From: Phycisphaerales bacterium | GTDB taxonomy: Bacteria; Planctomycetota; Phycisphaerae; UBA1845 | Assembly (NCBI GenBank): GCA_020639115.1 | Contig: JACKHG010000008.1 | Span: forward strand, 1-64,000 | Direction of reading: 5' to 3' | Length of the DNA: 64,000 nt | Shown: in pieces, positions 1 to 11,417 of the stretch | Layout: every line of letters starts with the position of its first letter | How positions within the stretch are numbered: the stretch's first letter is position 1 | Program-made: the position numbers and the translations under genes | The notes under the pieces: model-generated | What the model was told of the DNA's origin: nothing | Seen by the model: only the letters and a program-made list of their open reading frames with translations | Database searches by the model: none

Positions 1-376
1 ATCCCCGCGAGCACCCGCTGGGACACGCGCCGCGCTGTTCCGCCTGACGCTTCGCCCGTCCCCATCATGCGCCGCCCTCGCCGTCAACCGCCCAACCCGA
101 TCGCCGGCCCGCAGGCTACGTCCCAAGCAATCCCCGAGCAAGCAAATCGTCAGAGCGCCGTACTAAGGCGGCGGGCACACAGCCCGCCGACCAAACCGTC
201 GCGCGCAGGCAACCTCCTGCACCCGCATGAATCGCGCTTCGGGCACACGCCCCATCCCCCCTCAGCGCGCCACCCGATACTCGATCTTCTCGGACCGCTC
301 CACCCTCACGCAACGCCCCCGCCGCGCGTGCCGATAGACCCCTCGACGGTTCAATCGAGCCATACGGGAGACGCCA
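1..376. other. 5' edge, no supportable gene
   Basis: No gene is supported here. Open frames on both strands have arginine/proline-rich translations typical of antisense readings in high-GC DNA, without recognisable domains. The last bases hold the GGGAGA ribosome binding site of the following pilT-like gene. The stretch probably contains that gene's promoter, but no clear -35/-10 pair was seen. Confidence 0.4.
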
Positions 377-1558
377 ATGGACGCCGCGACGCTGACACTC
401 GACACCGCCTCATCCACCGCCCGCGACGCCATGCACGCCCTGCTGGCGGAGGCGATAGCAACCGAGGCCTCCGACCTGCACCTGCTCGCCGGCCAATCCC
501 CGCGCCGCCGCATCCACGGCGTCCTCACCAGTTGGGCATCCCCGATCGACGGAGCCGCCCTCGAGGCCATGCTCCGCTCCGTCTGTCCGCCCGCGGTCGC
601 CGACTCCGTCGATCGCAGCGTGCACGCCGCCGCCCAGCGCCTCGGCGACGCCCTGCGCTACGACCTGGATTTCTCCCACGAGGCCACCATCAACGGCGCC
701 CTCCACCGCTTCCGCTTCAACGTGTTCTACGCCCACGGCCGCCTCGGCGCGTGCATCCGCATGATTCCCGCCCGGGTGCCCAGCGTCGACTGGGCCGGCC
801 TGCCCCCCCACGTGATCGAACGCTGCCTCTCGTTCCAGAATGGACTCGTCCTCGTCACCGGCGTCGCCGGATCCGGGAAAAGCACCACCCTCGCCATCGT
901 CCTCGAACGCATGGTCCGCGCCCAGGGTTCCCGCGTCATCACCATCGAGGAACCCATCGAGTACATCCACGCGTTCGGCGACAACGCCCTCATCACCCAG
1001 CGTGAGGTGGGCGTGGATGTGCCCAGCTTCGCAGCCGGCCTCAAGTACGGGCTGCGCCAGGACCCCGACGTCATCATGGTCGGCGAAATCCGCGATCAGG
1101 AAACCGCCCAGATGGCCCTCACCGCCGCCGAAACCGGCCACCTCGTCCTGTCCACCATGCACACCCGCGACGCCAAGGGCGCCGTCAGCCGCTTCACCGA
1201 CCTCTTCGCCCGCGACCGCGCCGAGGAAATGTGCGCCCAACTCGCCCTCAACCTCCGCGCCGTCCTCAGCCAGCACCTGCTGCCCAGCGCCCTCCCTGGG
1301 GAAAAACGCATCCTCGCCCTTGAAGTCATGTTCAACAACCTCCCCGTCTCCAGCGCCATCCGCTCCAACAACCTCGTCGCCATCGGCGACGCCGTCCTCA
1401 CCGGCAAGGCCGACGGCATGATCACCCTCGACGAATCCCTCGCCGAACACGTCGCCGCCGGCCGCCTCGACCAGCACGTCGCCCTCGAGTACGCCAACAA
1501 CCCGGCCCGCTTCCAGGCGGCACTGCACCGCCCCACGGCCGCGTCCAAACGCCGCTGA
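377..1558 (+). CDS. pilT: Type IV pilus retraction ATPase, PilT/PilU family
   Basis: This is a 393-aa cytoplasmic secretion ATPase of the PilT/GspE superfamily, expected to power pilus retraction at the inner-membrane base of a type IV pilus. It has an N-terminal PAS-like region followed by the ATPase core. Visible motifs are Walker A GVAGSGKST near residue 162, an Asp box around ITIEEPIEY, Walker B-type DPDVIMVGEIRD, and a His box in TGHLVLSTMHT. A SAIRSNN stretch sits where PilT proteins carry the AIR motif. The start has GGGAGA seven bases upstream. No other pilus gene is adjacent, but a prepilin peptidase lies at 54917. PilU or a PilB-like paralogue is the alternative; length and motifs fit PilT best. 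Confidence 0.9.
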   Translation: MDAATLTLDTASSTARDAMHALLAEAIATEASDLHLLAGQSPRRRIHGVLTSWASPIDGAALEAMLRSVCPPAVADSVDRSVHAAAQRLGDALRYDLDFSHEATINGALHRFRFNVFYAHGRLGACIRMIPARVPSVDWAGLPPHVIERCLSFQNGLVLVTGVAGSGKSTTLAIVLERMVRAQGSRVITIEEPIEYIHAFGDNALITQREVGVDVPSFAAGLKYGLRQDPDVIMVGEIRDQETAQMALTAAETGHLVLSTMHTRDAKGAVSRFTDLFARDRAEEMCAQLALNLRAVLSQHLLPSALPGEKRILALEVMFNNLPVSSAIRSNNLVAIGDAVLTGKADGMITLDESLAEHVAAGRLDQHVALEYANNPARFQAALHRPTAASKRR

Positions 1559-1642
1559 CGCCTCCACCTCAGCCCCAGGCGGGATTTCTCTTTTCATGCG
1601 CGCTGCACGCGCGACAATACGTCGCGCCAAGGCGCAGGGGCC

Positions 1643-2155
1643 GTGCGCGTGGATCTGATCGTCATCATCGTGGTGGTCGCGCTCGCGGGCTCCGTGCCCG
1701 CAACGCTGCTGCGCTCGCGTCGGCTCGCCACCTGGATTTTTCCCGAATTGAGCCGCGCAGCCGATTACCGCGACCGCAAGAGCCTCATAAGCCAATCCAT
1801 GCGCGCGATACATGCCGACGCCTGGATCATCCTACTGATATGTTTGATCCTCACGCTCCTCTGGCTGCTTTTGGGTGGCCGCTCGTGGATTGCCAGCTCC
1901 AGCTTGCTGCTCTGCGTGACGGTCTTCGCGCTGGTCCCCTACCTGCTGGCGTCCGCCGCGTTCTGGTGGATCTTCCGCGAGCGGCTGCGCCGCGCGCTCC
2001 GCGCCGAACTCGCCCAGCGCGGACACGCCCTCTGCGCCCGCTGCGGCTACGACCTCCGCGGCCTCTCCGCAGACCGCTGCCCGGAGTGCGGGTGGACGAC
2101 CTCTGGCGCCCAACGGGAGGAGCCTTCCCTGCGCTCACCTGATTTGCCAGAATAA
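1643..2155 (+). CDS. Membrane protein with C-terminal zinc ribbon
   Basis: This is a 170-aa protein of unknown function with a GTG start. Three hydrophobic segments are visible: an N-terminal one (VIIVVVALAG), one around WIILLICLILTLLWLLL, and a third around residues 85-115. They are followed by a cytosolic tail. The tail carries a four-cysteine ribbon, CARCGYDLRG followed by CPECG, around residues 130-150. This CGYDLRG...CPECG ribbon recurs at the other edge of the window (63899-64000), and in my knowledge it is a common appendage of planctomycete membrane proteins. It probably binds zinc. It starts 84 bases after pilT; no function is assigned. Confidence 0.75.
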   Translation: MRVDLIVIIVVVALAGSVPATLLRSRRLATWIFPELSRAADYRDRKSLISQSMRAIHADAWIILLICLILTLLWLLLGGRSWIASSSLLLCVTVFALVPYLLASAAFWWIFRERLRRALRAELAQRGHALCARCGYDLRGLSADRCPECGWTTSGAQREEPSLRSPDLPE

Positions 2156-2159
2156 GCTC

Positions 2160-2387
2160 ATGGCAGAGATGGAACAGATTATCGCACGCGCACTGAGCCT
2201 GTCCCCGGAAGAACGGCTTCGCGTCATTGAACGCCTTTGGGATAGTCTCTGGGCGGATGTGCAGGGGCTGGCTATTACCGAACCTCAACGCAGCGAGCTC
2301 GATCGGCGCATTGCGGCGATGGATGCTGATCCCGGCGGTGGTCGTCCGTGGAGTCAGGTCCGGGCCGACTTGAAGCGACGAACCTGA
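2160..2387 (+). CDS. Putative addiction module component, antitoxin-like, orphan
   Basis: This 75-aa protein has the features of the small addiction-module component family (TIGR02574-like). They include a helical N-terminus with LSPEERLRVIERLWDSL and a C-terminal tail of basic and Trp residues (GGGRPWSQVRADLKRR). Family members usually sit directly upstream of a RelE/ParE-type toxin. Here the next gene is the convergent peroxidase, and no RelE/ParE-like frame follows, so it appears to be an orphan or remnant. It starts four bases after the zinc-ribbon gene, with no evident Shine-Dalgarno sequence, suggesting translational coupling. Confidence 0.75.
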   Translation: MAEMEQIIARALSLSPEERLRVIERLWDSLWADVQGLAITEPQRSELDRRIAAMDADPGGGRPWSQVRADLKRRT

Positions 2388-2413
2388 GCAGGATCGCCCT
2401 ACCCCTCGCGGTG

Positions 2414-4117
2414 TCAACGGTTGGCTCGATGCCCCTTGCGCGCACGTCTCAAAGCCGCCGCCTCCCCCATCACCAGCAACAGCCCCGCACCCGGCTCCGG
2501 CACGAAGAACACGTTCGACTGCAGATTCGTGATCGTGCTGTTCCGCAGGATGATGTCCGCCAGCGTCGTGCCCGCGATCAGGTCGCGGATATCCGCCAGT
2601 TCCGGATCGTTCTCGTACCAGAAGCGATCGCCGTCGCGGGCCCGCAGAAACTGATCGAGAATCCCCGCCGTCAGCAGTTCCCCGAGGCTCGAACCCGGCA
2701 GGTGATCCTCCGCCAGCGCGCCGATCCACGGGTCGATGTTGTCCACGTCGCCGAACAGCGCCTCCAGCTCGAGCGCCAGCCCGTCGTCAGAAGTGATATC
2801 CCCAAACGTGAGCACCCGGCTGAGCCCGTACGCCGCGCGCACCGAGTTGTAGTCGCCCAGGCCGTGGTCGCGCCCGCGCTGGATGTTCAGCGACGCGAGA
2901 TCCATCCCGCCGGTCGGAATCGTGAACAGAAAGCTGCGGATGTCCTCGACGACGTGGGCGTCAACCTCCTGCATGCGCTGCACAGCCAGCCCCTTGAGCA
3001 GCGGATCGATCCCACCCTCGTCGAGAATGCGCTGCGGCTGAAAGAACGCGTCGCGCAGCGCCACGTCGCCGGCTGCGATCGTATGGCCCGCGTTGTCCAC
3101 CCGGCGCAGGTCCGACGACAGCATCGTGTGCCCGACGCGAAAGAGCGCCGACGCGAACTCGTTCGCCACCGTGCCGTCCACGTCATCGTGATACCGGTCG
3201 TACGCCGGCACCACGCCGTCACCCACCAGCGCCGGCAGCCACTCGTTGAACGTGATCGCTTGCACCTCCGCCCCGACGATCTTCCGCGCCCGCTGGTAGA
3301 CCTGGTCGTTGCTCCAACCCGGGTTCGCATCCGCGACCTGCTGCGCCCAGCGGTTGTGCTCGCGCACAAACAGCGTCTGCACCGACGTCAGGCCGAGCTG
3401 CTCGTTGACCCGCTCATCGCCCGCCACGAACATCCCGCCGCTCATCGGCAGCAGGTCGCCCGTCGCATGCTCCGTCACGAGCATCCGCCCGCCCGACGCG
3501 TCGCGCAGCGCGCCGGCTGTCGCCCCCGTCGATCCGTAGATCGCCGAGCCGTCCAGCCACGACGAGTTCATGTTCATCTGGCAACGCACGTTGCCTGGCC
3601 CCGTGCCCGTCCCGCTGACATACGCCGACCGGTTGAACGGAATCGCCGGGAACGAAAACATCGGATCGCCGGCTGGCACGGGAATATTCACCGGCTCAGC
3701 CGGGTCCGCCGCCGGCGCGATGGTCAGGTCGTGATCGAGAAATTGCCCCCACTGCCACACCCAGTCGCTCAGCCCGCGCCCGTTCGGCATTGACGCCGTC
3801 TGCTGCACGATCGTGTTGCTGATCACCCGCGGGTTGGGCCGCGTATCGCCCCCCATCGACGCGAACCCGTCGGGATAACCGTTGGTCGACTTGCGCAGGA
3901 AGATCGCGCCGACCGCACCCCAATCGGGATGATCGACGTTGTTGCCGCTGCCGTCGTAGCTGCGGTCCTCCGCCCGCACGACACCCGCGGTGAGCGATGC
4001 GGCGCACAGCATCGACGCGACGAACGCGCGCCCCCGCCGCGTCTGGTGCATCGATTGATTTGTGGAATTCAAAAACAGACGGAGAACGACGGCGCACACC
4101 TGCCCGGCGAAACGCAT
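2414..4117 (-). CDS. Exported animal-type haem peroxidase with PEP-CTERM anchor
   Basis: This 567-aa protein belongs to the animal haem (myeloperoxidase-like) peroxidase family. The family hallmarks are present: distal-site WGQFLDHDLT (His near residue 128), LFVREHNRWA, proximal-site FRVGHTML (His near residue 328), NIQRGRDHG near 415 and DGDRFWYEN. It should oxidise halides or organic substrates with hydrogen peroxide outside the cytoplasm. The C-terminus is VPEPGAG, a hydrophobic run, then a basic tail, which is a PEP-CTERM exosortase signal. The chosen start has GGAGAGGAG upstream. A more typical signal peptide begins at an internal Met (4051), so 4051 is an alternative start. It is monocistronic and convergent with the antitoxin-like gene. 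Confidence 0.88.
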   Translation of the reverse strand: MRFAGQVCAVVLRLFLNSTNQSMHQTRRGRAFVASMLCAASLTAGVVRAEDRSYDGSGNNVDHPDWGAVGAIFLRKSTNGYPDGFASMGGDTRPNPRVISNTIVQQTASMPNGRGLSDWVWQWGQFLDHDLTIAPAADPAEPVNIPVPAGDPMFSFPAIPFNRSAYVSGTGTGPGNVRCQMNMNSSWLDGSAIYGSTGATAGALRDASGGRMLVTEHATGDLLPMSGGMFVAGDERVNEQLGLTSVQTLFVREHNRWAQQVADANPGWSNDQVYQRARKIVGAEVQAITFNEWLPALVGDGVVPAYDRYHDDVDGTVANEFASALFRVGHTMLSSDLRRVDNAGHTIAAGDVALRDAFFQPQRILDEGGIDPLLKGLAVQRMQEVDAHVVEDIRSFLFTIPTGGMDLASLNIQRGRDHGLGDYNSVRAAYGLSRVLTFGDITSDDGLALELEALFGDVDNIDPWIGALAEDHLPGSSLGELLTAGILDQFLRARDGDRFWYENDPELADIRDLIAGTTLADIILRNSTITNLQSNVFFVPEPGAGLLLVMGEAAALRRARKGHRANR

Positions 4118-4280
4118 GGCTATCTCCTCTCCCCATCGCACGCAGCCGCGCGCGATCTTCTCTCCTGCCGCGGCGCGATGCCCCGGCGCTGACCGGCCCG
4201 ATCCGCCAATCAGCCACGATTGTACCTCGCCGCCACTCCGCGATTCAAGCCCGCACGGGCCGGCTGCTCGCCCCCCGCAC

Positions 4281-4785
4281 CTACTGCACCGGCGGATCCA
4301 GGGTGTCTGCGCCCGCGATCGCCACGCCCGTCGCCACAATCTCGTACGTCGGCTGGGGGCCCACGATCTTAGCGATCTGCTCCTCCGACTGGCCCGCGTC
4401 ATGCGCGTAGTGCCGCGCCTCCTCCTGCGGCATCTCCCGCTTCACGATCTTGCCCTGCACGTAGGCCTCGTGACCCGCTGCGTTTCGGGGCACGAAGAAG
4501 CCTGGCTGCAGTCCGCGCTCGGCGTGAACCGCACGCACTCTGCTCGCCGCCGTCCTCCAGGACCATCCAGCAGCCCCGCTTCGCGCACACCTCGTGGATC
4601 TCCGCCTTGGTGCACACCGACTTGTCGCCCTGCCCATCCGCACGGGCCACAGCCTTGCTCAGCCGGACCGCTTGGGAGGTCTGCACCGGCCCCCCGAACG
4701 TCGCCAGATCCTTCGGCGCCTGCTGGCTGCAACCCGCCGCAAATCCCAGCCCGATCACCACCGCCAACCCTGTCCACCTGCGCAT
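4281..4785 (-). pseudogene. DUF4920 lipoprotein, frame-disrupted
   Basis: The first part encodes a lipoprotein signal (MRRWTGLAVVIGLGFAAGC) and the DUF4920 core with EVCAKRGCWMVLEDGGE. The second part, in another frame, continues with FFVPRNAAGHEAYVQGKIV and EEARHYAHDAG. Between them, around 4500-4543, the third frame gives a family-like VRFTPSAD, so at least two indels separate the pieces. The start has GAGGAGA upstream. Function is unknown; family members are periplasmic or secreted small proteins. Flanking conservation is high, so sequence error and recent inactivation are both possible. Confidence 0.75.
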
Positions 4786-5288
4786 CGCTGCTTCTCCTCG
4801 TCGCTCGCTCAAAATCGCCCGAAAGTCGCCCGCCAAGCCAGCCCCCAAAAAGGCCGCCGCCGGGCTCGCGTGCCCAGCATAGCCGCCCCCCACGCCCCAC
4901 GCCAATCGCCCCCCTCAATTCAGAACGCCTCACGCGATGGGGGCCGTGTGCTCGCGAAGCAACCCGGAACTCTCAAGCTCTACAGACAATCCCAACAATC
5001 CGAACCGGCTCAGGCGATCGAATGACACACAGGACACGTCCCGAAGGGACTTCCCAAAATGCCCCGGCCCGACAGGGCCAGGCAAACGCGCGCCGTCTCC
5101 GTCCAAGTCCCGAAGAAACGGCCGTCGGCAAACCGTACCCTGCACATTGACGCCAAACATCGACCCGTGTTGCGACCCTGCGATACCCGCCCAGCCGCCC
5201 TTTGACCTGCGAGCCAAGCCGCTCATACTATGCCGTGAATACCTTGGCAAGCGCATGACCCCAGCCAGTCCTCGGCAGGCGCACACGC
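4786..5288. other. Intergenic region with one UUCG-type hairpin
   Basis: No gene is supported in these 503 bases between the divergent DUF4920 and DUF2199 genes. A hairpin GTCCCGAAGGGAC lies at 5038-5050; read on the minus strand it is GTCC-CTTCGG-GAC, a stable C(UUCG)G tetraloop. The identical 13-mer occurs in the opposite orientation at 60431-60443. Confidence 0.5.
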
Positions 5289-5801
5289 ATGAAATTCCGA
5301 TGTGAGCGATGTGGTCAGTACCACGGCGTGAGCGAGATCTCGTTGGGTGCAGACGCACCGGGCCAATGGAGCATACTGACGGACGCCGAACGCGCGGCAT
5401 CGATCCTGACTCCAGACCAATGCATGATCGAGGCCGACGGCAAGTCAGCCTGGTTCATTCGCGGATGCCTGAGTGTGCCCATCCAACACACCGACGAAGA
5501 GTTCACCTGGGGCGTTTGGTGCTCGCTGAGCGCAAAGAGTCACGATGAAATTTCCCAGCACTGGGACGACCCGGAGCGCATACACCTCGGCCCCCATTTC
5601 GGGTGGCTGAGCACCGCGATCCCGCACTACCCCGATACCATGTTCATGAAAACGATGGTCCACCACCAGGCCCCGGGTCTGCGGCCGCTGATCATCCTGG
5701 AGCCTACGGATCACCCGCTCTCCGTCGACCAGCGCGAAGGCATTTCCTCGAAGCGTATGAAGGCTATCGTGGAGTCCGCCTTTCACGATTTCGATGAGTG
5801 A
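5289..5801 (+). CDS. DUF2199 domain protein
   Basis: This 170-aa cytosolic protein matches the DUF2199 family by its N-terminal CERCGQYH motif, the WFIRGCLSVPI segment, the EEFTWGVWCSLS block and FGWLSTAIPHYPDT. Family function is unknown. The amino-terminal CxxC may bind metal but lacks a second pair. The gene stands alone with a large gap on each side. Its composition is slightly less GC-rich than its neighbours. I see no obvious Shine-Dalgarno sequence. Confidence 0.85.
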   Translation: MKFRCERCGQYHGVSEISLGADAPGQWSILTDAERAASILTPDQCMIEADGKSAWFIRGCLSVPIQHTDEEFTWGVWCSLSAKSHDEISQHWDDPERIHLGPHFGWLSTAIPHYPDTMFMKTMVHHQAPGLRPLIILEPTDHPLSVDQREGISSKRMKAIVESAFHDFDE

Positions 5802-6581
5802 AGCTCGGCGGTATTTGCAGCGACCGAACGAAACAAAGGGGCGGTAAAATGGGTCGGCGGAAAAGAGGGGTCGGGTGTCGTTTTCGCGGCAAAGCGCCTT
5901 CATGCGCCGACTCCGGGCCACTGACTTGAGCTCGTCAACCCCCGAATGCTCTGCTCAACCTCCTCTTTTCCACGACCGCGGTATAGGCTTTGCGCCCATC
6001 CGCTGTTTCGCCCCCGTCCGCAGATCTCGTCCCTGGAACACGTCGTTCCTGCTCGCGCTTCCGCGTCTCGGTAATTTGGCACCCTTGACAAAGATACCTG
6101 GTAGTGCCATCGAGATCACCGGAATTCGTCACTGCCTTCTGGACCCGCACCTTGACACGAGGATAACGCTCCGCGTCGGGTGCTCCGCACCGGCCTCGGC
6201 GTGCCGCGGCATCCAGCGAAGAAATCGACTTGGCGGACGCGGACAGCCGCGCGTCTGGGTCTGGAGTCCACGCTCACCCCCAAGGCTGCCCCCGCAGCTG
6301 CCCGACACACACCCCCCGCCGTTACACCGAACGCGCTCCACCGCTCCCTCAGGTCCGGCTCCATTGGCACTGTGGCATACGTAAGGAAGGGTGGTGCCCA
6401 CGTCAATGCCCCCCCAACGCATCAGGTTATTCCGCAATGGACCAGCATCCCCCCGTTGTGCAAATAGTCGCTGTACTTCGTGGCTTGGTGTCTTCCTGGT
6501 TCAATTCCCGCGTACCAACCGCGTGCGCCGCCAAACGCCCTCCGCAGTCCCCGCACCGCACCCGCCGAACCAGCCGTGGCC
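5802..6581. other. 780-base region without a supported gene
   Basis: No intact gene is seen. Near the left side, AAAGAGGGGTCGGGTGTCG (5865-5883) resembles short GGGGTC-GGTGTC motifs often found beside REP-associated tyrosine transposases, but no transposase frame follows. A minus-strand frame (about 5935-6150) contains RYLCQGC, reminiscent of a transposase zinc ribbon, but the rest does not support that. It may be decayed mobile DNA. Confidence 0.35.
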
Positions 6582-7610
6582 TCAGGGTTTGCCCGCCTCC
6601 ACGGGCCGCAGAACGCGCAGAACCGGTCCGGACTTCAGAGGAAAATAGACTCTGTGCGTGCGCGCATCGACCGCAACACTGTGTGCGTTTTCGCCCACGT
6701 CCACTCGGCCGTCGAGCATAAGTTTCTTCATCGCATCATCCCAATGGAAGACCGTCGTCGGCCCCATCTCCGCCGCGACGTACAGGCGATTCAACCCGCC
6801 GTCAAACGCCAGCACGTCCGGTACCCGGCCGACAGCGAAGGAGTCGACGACCGTGTGGCTTTCGAGATCGAAGACCAGCAGCCGGCTGTTGCCCTCGCAG
6901 GCGATGTAGGCGCGGCGGTGCGCATCGTCGATGACGAAGCCGTGCGGATGCCGAGCGCCCTGCAGGTCGAAGCGGGCAGTGATGGCATTCCGGGTCGGGT
7001 CGATCGCGACAAACTCGTTCGTCGTCTGGATGCAGGCGTACATCAAATGCGACGTTGGATCGTATTGCGTGTTGCCCACTTCGCCCCCCATCGCGATGGT
7101 CGCGACGGGCTCATCCGCGTCCGTGTCGATCACAAACTCCGCCTCGCCCCCCTCATCCGACACGAACAACCGGTGCTTCTCCGGCGACCACGCCAAGCCA
7201 TCCGGGGACTTCACGCCGGCCACGCGCTTGATGATCTTCAGCGTCACGGCGTCGACGACGACTACTTCGTGCGTTCCGGCGGCGCTGGCGTATACCTTCT
7301 TGATCGAGGGTACCACCAGCACGCCGCGCACACGCGGGAAACCGTCGAGGTGAGCGATCACCTTCTCACTGCGCGTGTCGAATACCAGCAGCGCATCGTC
7401 ACCCATGTGGGCGACGTACAGCCGGCCGGTTTGGGGATCGAGACTCTGGTAATCGAAACGGGTCGAGCCTCCCGGCAACGGAATATCATCAACGGGCCTG
7501 AGCAGATCGGTCTTCTGCGCCGGGCACGCGGCGTTGCCGAGCAGGAGTGCGCACACCGCGGCAGCATTCCGCACCCTTCTGCCCCTCCAAGTTGGATAAC
7601 CTTTCACCAT
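6582..7610 (-). CDS. Exported YVTN/YncE-type beta-propeller
   Basis: This 342-aa protein has an N-terminal hydrophobic signal (NAAAVCALLLGNAACPA). It is followed by six or seven blade-like repeats, for example RLYVAHMGDDALLVFDTRS, KVYASAAGTHEVVVVDA and RAYIACEGNSRLLVFDLES. This is the pattern of YVTN/YncE beta-propellers, which act in the periplasm or outside as scaffolds or DNA-binding proteins. The last blade ends with RTHRVYFPLKSG. The start at 7610 was chosen because it begins just ahead of the signal peptide; an upstream in-frame Met (7682) would only add a low-complexity leader. No partner gene is adjacent, and the substrate is unknown. Confidence 0.82.
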   Translation of the reverse strand: MVKGYPTWRGRRVRNAAAVCALLLGNAACPAQKTDLLRPVDDIPLPGGSTRFDYQSLDPQTGRLYVAHMGDDALLVFDTRSEKVIAHLDGFPRVRGVLVVPSIKKVYASAAGTHEVVVVDAVTLKIIKRVAGVKSPDGLAWSPEKHRLFVSDEGGEAEFVIDTDADEPVATIAMGGEVGNTQYDPTSHLMYACIQTTNEFVAIDPTRNAITARFDLQGARHPHGFVIDDAHRRAYIACEGNSRLLVFDLESHTVVDSFAVGRVPDVLAFDGGLNRLYVAAEMGPTTVFHWDDAMKKLMLDGRVDVGENAHSVAVDARTHRVYFPLKSGPVLRVLRPVEAGKP

Positions 7611-7898
7611 GCCGGTCATCATTGTCGTATTGCTCGCACTGTTCGCACGAGGCCCCGTTCCGGCGCTGCCGAGCGCGTTCAACGCCTTTCAGTCGCATTG
7701 GCCCGTCTGCGCACTTCTCGATTATACCGCGCATGTGCTCGTTGGCGTCGTCAACGCGCCGGCGTGCTCAGCAGCATGTCTGGAGGATGGGTGTGCGGAC
7801 GCCGTCAGGCGTCTGGAGGAGTCGGCGCTGGCTGGCAGCGCGGGACACTGGATCAGAGCGCGAGTCCGCACCGATAGACGGAACTTCCGGGCACTGGG

Positions 7899-11297
<3,399 letters not shown>

Positions 11298-11325
11298 GTT
11301 GAACTCCCCGGCATCCCAGTGCCGC

Positions 11326-11339
11326 TAGAGCAAGCTCTA
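11326..11339 (+). repeat. Covarying palindrome, copy A
   Basis: The sequence TAGAGCAAGCTCTA is followed by TTCATGTGTTGCGGGCGTGCT. It lies between czcB and czcA, antisense to both. Copies are at 20985, 22327 and 57326. The downstream 20 bases are closely shared with the copy at 22327. Confidence 0.6.
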
Positions 11340-11417
11340 TTCATGTGTTGCGGGCGTGCTCTGATTTCCTGCGCGCACGGACCCGCACCTTGCCGCTACA
11401 GGTGGATTGGAGACGCG

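Noticed and set aside
331..363. A T-loop-like GGTTCAATCGAGCC possibly marking a tRNA end
   Set aside because: No acceptor stem, D-arm or anticodon arm can be drawn in the upstream 80 bases.
410..1813. A 467-aa frame antisense to pilT
   Set aside because: Gly/Ala/Asp-rich low-complexity translation with no motifs; pilT on the other strand is unambiguous.
5935..6150. Degraded transposase zinc ribbon (RYLCQGC) on the minus strand
   Set aside because: Only one CxxC is present, the flanking sequence matches no transposase, and no terminal repeats were found.
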